Under the pieces are notes generated by a model that saw nothing but the letters and a program-made list of their open reading frames with translations, was not told the DNA's origin and did not search any database. From assembly GCA_026387255.1 (NCBI GenBank), contig JAPLMA010000079.1, positions 1-11,947 on the forward strand: a stretch of DNA of 11,947 nt, read 5' to 3'. Position numbers and translations under genes: made by a program. Below are positions 1-7,325 of the stretch, piece after piece. The stretch's first letter is position 1. Each line of letters starts with the position of its first letter. The DNA comes from Candidatus Omnitrophota bacterium (lineage in GTDB: Bacteria; Omnitrophota; Gorgyraeia; Gygaellales; Profunditerraquicolaceae).

Positions 1-63
1 AGTATTTATCCGGCATATTATGCTAGCCGCATAATTCCTAGCGAGGCTGTCCGGCATGAGTGA
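1..63 (+). CDS. FtsX/LolC-E family ABC permease, C-terminal end only (partial)
   Basis: The first 60 bases, read in frame 1, give 20 codons ending in a TGA at 61-63. The peptide contains YPAYYASRIIPSEAVRHE, which has the form of the conserved C-terminal tail of FtsX-like permeases (YPA..A..+..P.EA+R.E) that follows the last membrane helix in LolC, LolE and MacB. The following gene is a LolD-type ATPase, overlapping by 8 bases, so this is most likely the inner-membrane permease of a lipoprotein-releasing LolCDE complex. With only the tail visible, LolC, LolE, a merged LolF or a MacB-like exporter cannot be told apart. Confidence 0.75.
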   Translation, partial: SIYPAYYASRIIPSEAVRHE

Positions 64-754
64 AGAAATAATAAAAGCCAGCGCGATTTGTAAAAGTTAC
101 CGCGATAACTTAAATAATCTTGAGGTATTAAAAAATATAAATTTTACTGTTTCTGAGGGGGAATTTTTAGTAATCCAGGGGCCAAGCGGCGCGGGTAAAT
201 CGACGCTTTTGCATATTTTAGGCGGTTTGGATAATCCGACCCGCGGAAAAATCTATTTTCAGGGAGCGGATATTTACGCGATTGATGAAAATACACGTTC
301 TTCGTTTCGTAATCAGAAAATAGGTTTTGTTTTTCAGTTTTTTCATCTTTTACCGGAATTAAATACTTTGGAAAATGTTTTATTACCGGGAATTTTAAAA
401 TCTTGGTGGGAAAGAAAAAAATGCTTAGGGGTGGCTCTGGAGCTTTTAGAAAGATTGGGGTTATCGCAAAGACTTAATCACCGGCCGGGCGCTTTAAGCG
501 GCGGGGAGCAGCAGAGAGTGGCGATTGCCCGGGCATTGATTAATCGTCCACAGCTTTTGCTCTGCGATGAACCCACCGGTAATTTGGATTCGGAAAACGG
601 CAAAAAAATCCTGCAGCTTTTAATTGAGCTTAATCAAAGTCAAAAGATTACTATTGTTATGGTTACTCATGATCAGGATATTGCCTGCGGCGCCGGAAGA
701 GTGATACATTTAAAAGACGGGATTATTTCAGGAAATAATAATGATAAACCCTAA
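56..754 (+). CDS. lolD: LolD-like ABC transporter ATPase
   Basis: A 232-residue ABC ATPase with all motifs intact: Walker A GPSGAGKST (42-50), Q-loop FVFQFFHLLPELNTLENV with Q94, signature LSGGEQQRVAIARAL (148-161), Walker B LLLCDEPTGNLD (167-178) and H-loop H205. The FQFFHLLPELNTLENV stretch and the PTGNLDS D-loop are typical of the LolD/MacB/FtsE group. By family knowledge it powers extraction of lipoproteins from the inner membrane for transfer to LolA. It overlaps the permease gene by 8 bases, and a GAGG at 43-46 can serve as ribosome binding site. Its last codons and stop lie inside the left arm of the inverted repeat at 745-880, so the Asn/Asp-rich tail NNNDKP may be repeat-derived. LolD is the best assignment; a MacB-type or other FtsX-coupled ATPase is the alternative. 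Confidence 0.85.
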   Translation: MSEEIIKASAICKSYRDNLNNLEVLKNINFTVSEGEFLVIQGPSGAGKSTLLHILGGLDNPTRGKIYFQGADIYAIDENTRSSFRNQKIGFVFQFFHLLPELNTLENVLLPGILKSWWERKKCLGVALELLERLGLSQRLNHRPGALSGGEQQRVAIARALINRPQLLLCDEPTGNLDSENGKKILQLLIELNQSQKITIVMVTHDQDIACGAGRVIHLKDGIISGNNNDKP

Positions 755-880
755 ATTCGAAATACTAAACTCTAAACAAACTCGAAACTATAAACTCAAA
801 GAGTCAAAATATAACTTTTAAAGTTTTGAGTTTTGGATTTAGGATTTGTTTAGGATTTCGAGTTTAGTGTTTAGGGTTTA
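745..880. repeat. Long imperfect inverted repeat built of 7-bp units
   Basis: Left arm 745-803 and right arm 828-880 are inverted copies around a loop of about 24-30 bases. Each arm is a string of degenerate heptamers with the consensus TAAACTC (left) or its complement, such as TTTAGGA (right). Units start at 745, 752, 759, 766, then a shortened 4-base TAAA at 773-776, then 777, 784 and 791. The right arm carries the same shortened unit in the mirrored place (849-852). About 38 of 53 positions pair exactly by hand alignment, and some mismatches are G-T wobbles; the outermost 11 bases (745-755 and 870-880) pair perfectly. No T-run follows, so it is not a typical intrinsic terminator. It looks like a dispersed palindromic element or a large mRNA hairpin between lolD and ilvE. 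Confidence 0.8.
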
Positions 881-885
881 ATAAA

Positions 886-893
886 AGGGGAGG
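886..893 (+). promoter_or_regulatory. Strong ribosome binding site for ilvE
   Basis: AGGGGAGG lies 5 bases upstream of the ATG at 899 and just outside the right arm of the inverted repeat (ending 880). It fixes the ilvE start. A folded repeat would leave it single-stranded. Confidence 0.75.
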
Positions 894-898
894 TATTC

Positions 899-1768
899 AT
901 GAAGATCTATATTAACGGAAAATTTTATGCTAAGGATAGCGCGAAAATTTCAGTGTTTGATCATGGTTTGCTTTATGGCGACGGAGTTTTTGAAGGGATT
1001 CGTTCCTATAATCGCCGGGTGTTTAAATTAAATGAACATATTGACCGGCTTTTTGAATCTGCCCAGAGTATTATGTTAAAGATTCCTTTGACTAAAGAGC
1101 GGCTAATTAAGGCAGTCCTAGAAACACTTAAGGCCAATAAATTAGACAATGCTTACATCCGCCTGGTGGTTACTCGGGGAGTAGGTGATTTAGGGCTTGA
1201 TCCGCGAAAATGCGATCAGGGCTCAACAGTTATTATTATTGCCGATAAAATTGCTTTGTATCCGGAGAAACTATATCGGGCGGGTTTGGTGATTGTTACC
1301 GTGCCTACGGTGCGTAATTTACCGGAAGCGCTTAATCCTCAGATTAAGTCTTTGAATTATTTAAATAATATTCTGGCTAAAATTGAGGCAGGTAATGCCG
1401 GATGCGATGAGGCGATTATGCTGGATTCTTTGGGGTATGTGGCGGAATGTACTGGAGATAATATTTTTGTGGTAAAAAATGGGCATCTTTATACTCCTCC
1501 GCAGTGCATGGGGACATTACGCGGAATTACTCGCGATGCTATTTTAGAAATTGCCCGTAAGAATAAGATTGCCGCACACGAACATGTAATTACGCGTCAT
1601 GAAGTTTACATTTCGGATGAGTGTTTTCTTACCGGCACCGCCGCCGAAGTTATTCCTGTAGTTAAGGTGGATGGCCGAGTTATTGGCCAGGGTAAACCAG
1701 GGAAACTTACCTTGAGCCTGATGAAAAAATTTAAAGAGTTAACTGCGATAAATGGAGTAAAATATTAA
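899..1768 (+). CDS. ilvE: Branched-chain amino acid aminotransferase (class IV PLP enzyme)
   Basis: A 289-residue fold-type IV aminotransferase. Seen: N-terminal VFDHGLLYGDGVFEGIRSYN (19-38), the YIRLVVTRGVGDLGLDPRKC segment (87-105), the probable PLP-binding lysine K150 in NPQIKSLNYLNNILA, E183 in VAECTGDNIF (contact to the pyridine nitrogen), and the phosphate-binding GTLRGITR (205-212). The enzyme should exchange the amino group between Leu/Ile/Val and 2-oxoglutarate in the cytoplasm, the last step of branched-chain amino acid synthesis. The length is normal, and a strong AGGGGAGG precedes the start. Its stop overlaps the mcsA start by one base (TAATG), so it heads the stress operon in the place where ctsR stands in Firmicutes. 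A D-amino acid transaminase or aminodeoxychorismate lyase is possible, but the RGVGDLGLDP segment favours IlvE. Confidence 0.85.
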   Translation: MKIYINGKFYAKDSAKISVFDHGLLYGDGVFEGIRSYNRRVFKLNEHIDRLFESAQSIMLKIPLTKERLIKAVLETLKANKLDNAYIRLVVTRGVGDLGLDPRKCDQGSTVIIIADKIALYPEKLYRAGLVIVTVPTVRNLPEALNPQIKSLNYLNNILAKIEAGNAGCDEAIMLDSLGYVAECTGDNIFVVKNGHLYTPPQCMGTLRGITRDAILEIARKNKIAAHEHVITRHEVYISDECFLTGTAAEVIPVVKVDGRVIGQGKPGKLTLSLMKKFKELTAINGVKY

Positions 1769-2283
1769 TGCTTTGTGATGTTTGCGGTAAAAATCCGGCC
1801 ACGGTGCATTTGACCGAGATCATTGATGAGCAGATGAATGAGTTGCATTTATGCGAAGACTGCGCCAGGCATAAGAGCGCGGCCATGGAGCAGCAGTTTG
1901 GTTTAAGTGATCTGCTGGCGGGTATGGCGGATTTCGAGAAGCCTTCCAGTAAAGAAGAAGAGGTAGTGACGATTAAATGTCCCAGCTGCGGTTTAACTTA
2001 CGCGGATTTTAAAAAGATCGGACGGTTGGGTTGCGGTGAGTGTTATAATGTTTTTCGTAAATACTTAGCACCTTTGTTAAAACGTATACATGGATCAAAT
2101 CAGCATATTGGTAAAAATCCGGCTAAGATAAAAGTTGCCGCCAAGCTTTATAAAAAGAAAACCGGTTTGCCGGAATTAAAAAACCAATTGCAAAAAGCCA
2201 TTCAAGATGAGGCTTTTGAAGAGGCAGCGCGCCTGCGTGATCAGATAAAAGAAATAGAAAGTAAAAAGGAAAAAGAAAGTTAA
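1768..2283 (+). CDS. mcsA: McsA, zinc-binding activator of protein arginine kinase (UVR domain)
   Basis: A 171-residue protein with four CxxC pairs: C3/C6, C29/C32, C71/C74 and C89/C92, enough for two zinc sites. A C-terminal UVR (UvrB/UvrC) motif covers about 136-166 (ELKNQLQKAIQDEAFEEAARLRDQI). This is the usual size and order for McsA of the Firmicutes heat-shock operon. By family knowledge McsA binds and activates McsB and helps couple it to ClpC. The ATG is joined to the ilvE stop as TAATG, with GGAG upstream at 1753-1756, and only one base separates its stop from mcsB. All metal ligands are present, so it is expected to be functional. Confidence 0.9.
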   Translation: MLCDVCGKNPATVHLTEIIDEQMNELHLCEDCARHKSAAMEQQFGLSDLLAGMADFEKPSSKEEEVVTIKCPSCGLTYADFKKIGRLGCGECYNVFRKYLAPLLKRIHGSNQHIGKNPAKIKVAAKLYKKKTGLPELKNQLQKAIQDEAFEEAARLRDQIKEIESKKEKES

Positions 2284-2284
2284 T

Positions 2285-3337
2285 ATGCAGATTAATGATT
2301 TAATTAATCATACTAGTGAATGGCTAAAGGGAACCGGGCCGCATAGTGACGTAGTAATCTCCAGTAGAATACGCCTGGCCAGAAATCTTAATAAATTTCC
2401 TTTTCCGCATTGGGCATCTAAGGCGCAGTTAAACGCGGTCTTGGAAAAGAGCAGCCAGGCCATGGAAAAAGTGGAGTTGCTTAAGCAGTCTACGCTTTTT
2501 GTTTTGGCAAACTTAGATAGTATCGATAAGCAGTTTTTAGTGGAGCGACACCTGATGTCTATTGAGCATACTCAGAAAACCGAGCAGAAAGCGGTGTTGG
2601 TTAATGATGAAGAAAATATCGCTGTGATGATTAATGAAGAGGATCATTTACGTATTCAACTTATGCAGTCAGGGTTTAATCTTTTCGAGGCCTGGGGGAT
2701 TATCAATGGTATTGATGATTGTTTAGCCAAGCTTTTGGATTACGCGTATCTGGATGATTTCGGTTATCTTACTGCTTGCCCGACGAATACCGGCACGGGT
2801 ATGCGCGGTTCAGTGATGCTGCATCTACCGGCATTGGTGATGAGCCGGCAGATCGAGCGGGTATTGGCCGCGATTGCTAAATTAAGTTTTACGACGCGCG
2901 GGCTTTACGGCGAAGGGACACAAGCCAGCGGCAATTTTTTCCAGATTTCTAATCAGGTTTCTTTAGGCCACAGCGAGAATGAGATTATCGAGAATATTAA
3001 TGGTTTGATCCGGCAGATTATTGAACAAGAGACGCAGGCCAGGGAGATTATGTTGGCTAAAAGTAAAGATGTTTTAGAGGATAGAATTAATCGTTCCCTG
3101 GGTATTTTAAAAAGCGCGCGAATTATTAGCAGCCAGGAAACGACGGAATTGCTCTCCATGATTAGATTAGGAAGCGATTTGGGCATGATCAAGGATATAG
3201 ACCGGCGCACGATTAATGAACTTTTTATTATTACTCAACCGGCGCATTTACAAAAACTGGAGAATGTAAAACTTTCTTCAGACCAGAGGGATTTAAAAAG
3301 GGCGGAGTTGATTCGTAAGAAACTTAATTTATTATAA
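2285..3337 (+). CDS. mcsB: McsB, protein arginine kinase
   Basis: A 350-residue phosphagen (guanidino) kinase-fold protein of normal McsB length. Seen: DVVISSRIRLARNL (22-35, nucleotide-binding arginines), NEED (117-120) followed by HLRIQ, the active-site loop with C165 in TACPTNTGTGMRGSVMLHLPAL, and RGLYGEGTQASGNFFQISNQ (205-224). Near the C-terminus RDLKRA (335-340) matches the RDxxRA motif known in McsB for allosteric phosphoarginine binding. The family phosphorylates arginines on misfolded proteins, which marks them for ClpC-ClpP. Position between mcsA and clpC agrees. The AGGA upstream is modest and the start is one base after the mcsA stop, so translation is probably coupled. Confidence 0.93.
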   Translation: MQINDLINHTSEWLKGTGPHSDVVISSRIRLARNLNKFPFPHWASKAQLNAVLEKSSQAMEKVELLKQSTLFVLANLDSIDKQFLVERHLMSIEHTQKTEQKAVLVNDEENIAVMINEEDHLRIQLMQSGFNLFEAWGIINGIDDCLAKLLDYAYLDDFGYLTACPTNTGTGMRGSVMLHLPALVMSRQIERVLAAIAKLSFTTRGLYGEGTQASGNFFQISNQVSLGHSENEIIENINGLIRQIIEQETQAREIMLAKSKDVLEDRINRSLGILKSARIISSQETTELLSMIRLGSDLGMIKDIDRRTINELFIITQPAHLQKLENVKLSSDQRDLKRAELIRKKLNLL

Positions 3338-3352
3338 TCTAGAGGAGCGGAC

Positions 3353-5773
3353 ATGTTTAATCGTTTTACGGAGCGGGCAAGAAAAGTAATTATTTTAGCT
3401 AAAGAAGAAGCCAGGCGTTTTAATCATGATTATATCGGTACTGAACATATACTCTTAGGCTTAATCCGTGAAGGAGAAGGAGTGGCGGCGGCGGTATTGC
3501 AGAAGCTGGAGGTTTCGTTAGAAAATATCAGGCTGGAGATTGAAAAATTAGTACAGCCGGGTCCGGCTACTCAGATTATTGGGGATATTCCTTTTACCCC
3601 TCGCGCCAAAAAAGCTTTAGAGCTGGCGGCGGAGGAAGCGCGTTCCCTGGGTCATAATTATATCGGTACGGAGCATCTTTTGCTTGGGCTTATTCGTGAA
3701 GGGGAAGGTATCGCTTCACAAGTGTTGTTAAATTTAGGCATGGATTTAAATTCTGTGCGTAATGAGGTGATGAGTCTTTTGGGTTCAGCTTTACCAGGGA
3801 TGGGCCCGCAAGGCGGCCAAGCAACAAAATCTAAAACTCCGGCCTTGGATGCTTTTGGCAGGGATCTTACGGCACTGGCGCGTGAAAATAAATTGGATCC
3901 GGTGATTGACCGTACGCAGGAGATTGAGCGGGTAGTTCAAATCTTAAGCCGGCGTACTAAAAATAATCCGGTGCTTTTAGGGGAAGCCGGAGTAGGTAAA
4001 ACTGCGATTGTGGAAGGATTGGCGCAGTTAATTATCGCCGGCAATATTCCGGAAGTTTTAAGAGGCAAAAGGATTGTCGTCTTAGACCTAGCTTTGATGG
4101 TTGCCGGGACGAAATACCGCGGCCAGTTTGAGGAAAGAATTAAAGCGATCATGGAGGAGATTAAACGTTCTCAGGATGTAATTATTTTTATTGATGAGTT
4201 GCATACTTTAGTGGGCGCGGGAGCTGCCGAAGGCGCTATTGATGCTTCGAATATCATGAAACCTGCCCTCTCCCGGGGGGAAATGCAATGTATTGGGGCA
4301 ACCACCATTAATGAATACCGTAAATATATCGAGAAAGATGCGGCTTTAGAGCGCCGTTTCCAGACGATTATGGTGGAACCGCCTACAGTCGAGCAGACGA
4401 TTAAAATTTTAAAAGGACTGCGCGATAGATATGAAGCGCATCACCGGGTTACTTTTAAAGATGAAGCCTTAGAGGCCGCAGCTGTATTAAGCGACCGCTA
4501 TATCACCGGAAGGTTTATGCCGGATAAAGCGATTGATTTAATTGATGAAGCCGGCTCGCGGAGCCGTTTAAATGTCCTGATTGTTCCGGAAAATATCAAG
4601 AGTATCGAGGCTAATGTGGAGTCTTTAAGAAAAGAAAAAGAAGCTTTTATCAAGAGCCAAGATTTTGAAAAAGCGGCTTCTTTAAGGGATCAGGAACGCA
4701 CAGTGCGTGGCGAGCTAGAGCGGTTAAATAAAGAGTGGAGTCAGGCCAAAGATAAAATGCGGCCGGAGGTAACCGCTGAGGATATTGCAAAAATTTTAGC
4801 GCAGTGGACGGGGATTCCTGTTTTTAGATTAGAAGAGAAGGAAAGTGAAAAGCTGCTTAAGATTGAAGAGGAGTTGCATAAGCGCGTGGTAGGGCAGAAT
4901 GAAGCGATTGAAGCCATCGCTCATGCGGTAAGGCGATCGCGGGCCGGAATTAAAGATCCTAAACGGCCGATCGGTTCATTCATATTTTTGGGCCCCACGG
5001 GTGTAGGCAAAACCCTGCTCGCCCGGGCGCTGGCGGAGTTTATGTTCGGCGACGAGGAGGCATTGTTACAGTTAGATATGTCAGAGTATATGGAGAAGTT
5101 TAATGTTTCTCGGCTGATTGGCGCTCCTCCGGGATATGTGGGGTATGAAGAGGGCGGCCAGCTTACTGAGCGCGTACGCCGCAGGCCTTACGCGGTTATA
5201 CTTCTGGATGAGATTGAAAAAGCGCATCCGGATGTTTTTAATTTACTCCTGCAGGTTTTTGAAGAAGGCCGGCTGACCGATAGTTTTGGCCGTAAGGTAA
5301 ACTTTAAGAATACGATTATTATTATGACTTCTAATGTTGGCGCGGAATTGATTCGTAAAACCGGTTCATTGGGTTTTAAGTCGCAAAAAGAAGAGGGCAC
5401 TTATCAGGAGATGAAAGATAAATTACTGGAAGCGGTTAAGCATGCTTTTAAACCGGAGTTTTTAAATCGTATCGATGATATTATTGTTTTTAGGCAATTA
5501 ATCAGGGAGGATCTGATAAAAATCATTGATCTTGAAATTGGTAATGTAATCCAACGCTTAAAGGAGCAAAAGATCTTTTTGGAAGTTAGCCAAGAGGCCA
5601 AGGAGTTGTTGGTGGAAAAAGGATTTGACCCGGTTTTTGGCGCGCGGCCTTTAAAAAGGACTATCCAAAGATTCTTGGAAGATTCACTGGCCAGTGAGAT
5701 TATTTCCAAAAAATATAAGGAGGGCTCTTTGATTAAGGTAACGCGCAAGAACGAAGAGCTTATTTTTGAATGA
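3353..5773 (+). CDS. clpC: ClpC, AAA+ unfoldase of the Clp protease
   Basis: An 806-residue HSP100 ATPase. Two Clp-N repeats lie at about 4-53 and 80-130, each with the YIGTEH(I/L)LLGLIREGEG core. AAA-1 has Walker A GEAGVGKT (210-217), Walker B VIIFIDE (276-282) and arginines R334/R335. A middle domain with a UVR motif lies at about 425-455. AAA-2 has Walker A GPTGVGKT (547-554), Walker B VILLDE (615-620), a candidate ClpP-docking loop with LGF (673-675) and sensor-2 GARPLKR (763-769). E31 and E107 stand in the positions of the glutamates reported to contact phosphoarginine in the Bacillus ClpC N-domain (from memory). It should unfold marked proteins into ClpP, which is not encoded here. GAGGAG at 3342-3347 sets the start. 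The stop overlaps mlaE by 4 bases. Confidence 0.96.
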   Translation: MFNRFTERARKVIILAKEEARRFNHDYIGTEHILLGLIREGEGVAAAVLQKLEVSLENIRLEIEKLVQPGPATQIIGDIPFTPRAKKALELAAEEARSLGHNYIGTEHLLLGLIREGEGIASQVLLNLGMDLNSVRNEVMSLLGSALPGMGPQGGQATKSKTPALDAFGRDLTALARENKLDPVIDRTQEIERVVQILSRRTKNNPVLLGEAGVGKTAIVEGLAQLIIAGNIPEVLRGKRIVVLDLALMVAGTKYRGQFEERIKAIMEEIKRSQDVIIFIDELHTLVGAGAAEGAIDASNIMKPALSRGEMQCIGATTINEYRKYIEKDAALERRFQTIMVEPPTVEQTIKILKGLRDRYEAHHRVTFKDEALEAAAVLSDRYITGRFMPDKAIDLIDEAGSRSRLNVLIVPENIKSIEANVESLRKEKEAFIKSQDFEKAASLRDQERTVRGELERLNKEWSQAKDKMRPEVTAEDIAKILAQWTGIPVFRLEEKESEKLLKIEEELHKRVVGQNEAIEAIAHAVRRSRAGIKDPKRPIGSFIFLGPTGVGKTLLARALAEFMFGDEEALLQLDMSEYMEKFNVSRLIGAPPGYVGYEEGGQLTERVRRRPYAVILLDEIEKAHPDVFNLLLQVFEEGRLTDSFGRKVNFKNTIIIMTSNVGAELIRKTGSLGFKSQKEEGTYQEMKDKLLEAVKHAFKPEFLNRIDDIIVFRQLIREDLIKIIDLEIGNVIQRLKEQKIFLEVSQEAKELLVEKGFDPVFGARPLKRTIQRFLEDSLASEIISKKYKEGSLIKVTRKNEELIFE

Positions 5774-6558
5774 TATTTACTTTATTATTTATAGACCTGG
5801 GCCGTAAGGTACTTTCTTTTATGTATTTTTTCGGCGGGTTAGCCAGCCTTTCGATACAGACGGTGTATCAAACATTTAAGCCGCCCTATAAATTCGACCA
5901 TATTATTGAACAGTCTAAGAAAGCCGGCTATGACAGCTTGCCGATCGTTTCCGTAGTGTCTTTGTTTATTGGTTTTATTTTTGCTTTGCAATTCGGTTAT
6001 TTTATGCAACGCATCGGTTCGGAGATGTATATCGCCAGTTTAGTGGCTTTAGCGATCGTGCGCGAATTAGGCCCGGTCATTACCGCTTTGATCGTTGCCG
6101 GAAGAGTCGGGGCGGCGAACACCGCGGAGTTAGGCTCGATGCAGGTTACCGAGCAGATCGATGCTTTAGAAACTCTGGCCACTAATCCTGTAAAGTACTT
6201 GGTCGTGCCGCGTTTTGTGGCGCTAAGTATTATGCTTCCTCTGCTGACCTTGTTTGCCAATATTATCGGTATCATCGGCAGTTATTTTATCTGTGTAGTA
6301 AAATTGGGGATTACCAGCAATATGTATATGAATATGACTTTTTCCGCCCTGCTTTATAAAGACCTATTTACGGGATTATTTAAAGCTTGGATTTTTGGCA
6401 TGGTGATCGCCTTAGTAAGCTGCTATGAAGGTTTTAATGTTGCCGGCGGAGCAGTAGGGGTAGGCCGCGCCACTACGCGTTCAGTAGTCTTTAGCTTTCT
6501 AATGATTATTGCCGCAGACTGCTTGTTCACTGCTTTATTTTATTTTATTTTTCCTTAA
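5770..6558 (+). CDS. mlaE: MlaE-family permease of an MCE phospholipid transporter
   Basis: A 262-residue integral membrane protein with a hydrophobic segment at about 58-78, a run from about 86-112, segments at about 145-178, 202-220 and 236-262. The central AIVRELGPVITALIVAGRVGAANTAELGSMQVTEQIDALETLATNPVKYLVVPR region (95-148) is the highly conserved core of the MlaE/TGD1 family, including the ELG..GSM..TEQIDAL segment that contacts the ATPase. By family knowledge two copies form the inner-membrane channel of MlaFEDB. The start overlaps the clpC stop (ATGA, 4 bases), so the envelope cassette is translationally joined to a proteostasis gene. Length is normal. The first about 20 hydrophobic residues probably form the amphipathic interfacial helix of the family. 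Confidence 0.93.
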   Translation: MIFTLLFIDLGRKVLSFMYFFGGLASLSIQTVYQTFKPPYKFDHIIEQSKKAGYDSLPIVSVVSLFIGFIFALQFGYFMQRIGSEMYIASLVALAIVRELGPVITALIVAGRVGAANTAELGSMQVTEQIDALETLATNPVKYLVVPRFVALSIMLPLLTLFANIIGIIGSYFICVVKLGITSNMYMNMTFSALLYKDLFTGLFKAWIFGMVIALVSCYEGFNVAGGAVGVGRATTRSVVFSFLMIIAADCLFTALFYFIFP

Positions 6559-6563
6559 AAAAT

Positions 6564-7325
6564 ATGATTGAAATACAGAAGTTAAGTAAAAGATTTAATA
6601 ATAACTTAGTTTTGAATGAATTAAGTTTAAACGTGCAAACCGGCCAAACTTGCGTAATTATCGGCCGGAGCGGTTGCGGGAAATCAGTTCTACTTAAACA
6701 TATCGTTGGTTTATTAATACCGGATAGCGGTAAGGTTTTAGTCGAGGGCAAAGATGTCGCCGGTTTAAAAGAATTGGAATTAGTTGCTTTGCGCGCGAAA
6801 ATCAGCATGGTTTTTCAGGGAGGGGCTCTTTTTGATTCAATGGATGTGAGTGAAAATGTCGGTTTTAGCCTGTTGGAACATACCCAGATGAGTAAAAAAG
6901 AGATCACCGCCCGCGTAGAGGAGTCTTTATCTTTAGTGGGTTTGGGCGGTATTGGTAATCTTATGCCGTCAGAATTAAGCGGAGGGATGAAGAAGCGCGT
7001 AGCTTTAGCGCGGGCAATTTGTATAAGGCCCGGGATTATTCTTTATGATGAACCGACTACGGGAGTGGTTCCGATAACTGCTGATAGTATTAATACGCTT
7101 ATCCGTTCATTACATGATAAATTGAAAGTTACCTCTTTGGTGGTCACGCATGATATGAAAAGCGCTTATCATATTGCCGATAAGATTGCCATGATGTATA
7201 AAGGAAGAATAATTTTGGAAGGCGCTCCTAAGCAGATTCAGGAGGCGCATGATCCGGTAGTTCACCAGTTTATCAATGGACTTTCTAAGGGACCGATAAC
7301 TGAAGCAGTAGGTATTGTTAAATAA
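6564..7325 (+). CDS. mlaF: MlaF-family ATPase of an MCE phospholipid transporter
   Basis: A 253-residue ABC ATPase with Walker A GRSGCGKS (34-41), Q85 in MVFQGGALFDSMDVSENV (typical of MlaF/TGD3), signature LSGGMKKRVALARAI (138-152), Walker B IILYDEPTTG (158-167) and H196 in VVTHD. The D-loop, normally GLDPI in this family, reads GVVPI (167-171), so the usually conserved Asp is V169 (codon GTT at 7068-7070, one base from GAT). Other catalytic residues are intact. No clear ribosome binding site precedes the ATG, which follows the mlaE stop by 5 bases in an A/T-rich stretch, so coupling to mlaE translation is likely. The extended tail after 235 is normal for MlaF. Confidence 0.92.
   Translation: MIEIQKLSKRFNNNLVLNELSLNVQTGQTCVIIGRSGCGKSVLLKHIVGLLIPDSGKVLVEGKDVAGLKELELVALRAKISMVFQGGALFDSMDVSENVGFSLLEHTQMSKKEITARVEESLSLVGLGGIGNLMPSELSGGMKKRVALARAICIRPGIILYDEPTTGVVPITADSINTLIRSLHDKLKVTSLVVTHDMKSAYHIADKIAMMYKGRIILEGAPKQIQEAHDPVVHQFINGLSKGPITEAVGIVK

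Noticed and set aside
802..820. AGTCAAA-like half-sites resembling a CtsR operator upstream of the operon
   Set aside because: CtsR boxes are two heptads repeated at 10-base spacing. Here CTCAAA (795) and GTCAAA (803) are 8 bases apart and the sequence after AGTCAAAATA does not repeat the heptad; the match is explained by the repeat's own 7-bp units.
863..880. TTTAGGG-type units resembling telomeric repeats
   Set aside because: Only one exact TTTAGGG is present, within degenerate heptamers forming an inverted repeat between bacterial genes; there is no telomere context.
828..898. A sigma-70 type promoter in the right arm of the repeat (TTGTTT with an A/T-rich -10 candidate)
   Set aside because: No pair of boxes has both a good match and proper spacing; the low-complexity repeat gives many weak matches. 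Transcription of ilvE could start here, but the sequence alone does not show it.
2953..3210. Minus-strand ORF of 85 codons within mcsB
   Set aside because: It lies opposite a clearly conserved gene, has no recognisable domain or ribosome binding site, and is a shadow frame. The same applies to the minus-strand frames inside clpC, mlaE, mlaF, radA and ispF.
3365..3730. Direct DNA repeat within the start of clpC
   Set aside because: The similarity between about 3430-3480 and 3658-3710 is the two Clp-N repeats of the protein, normal for ClpC.
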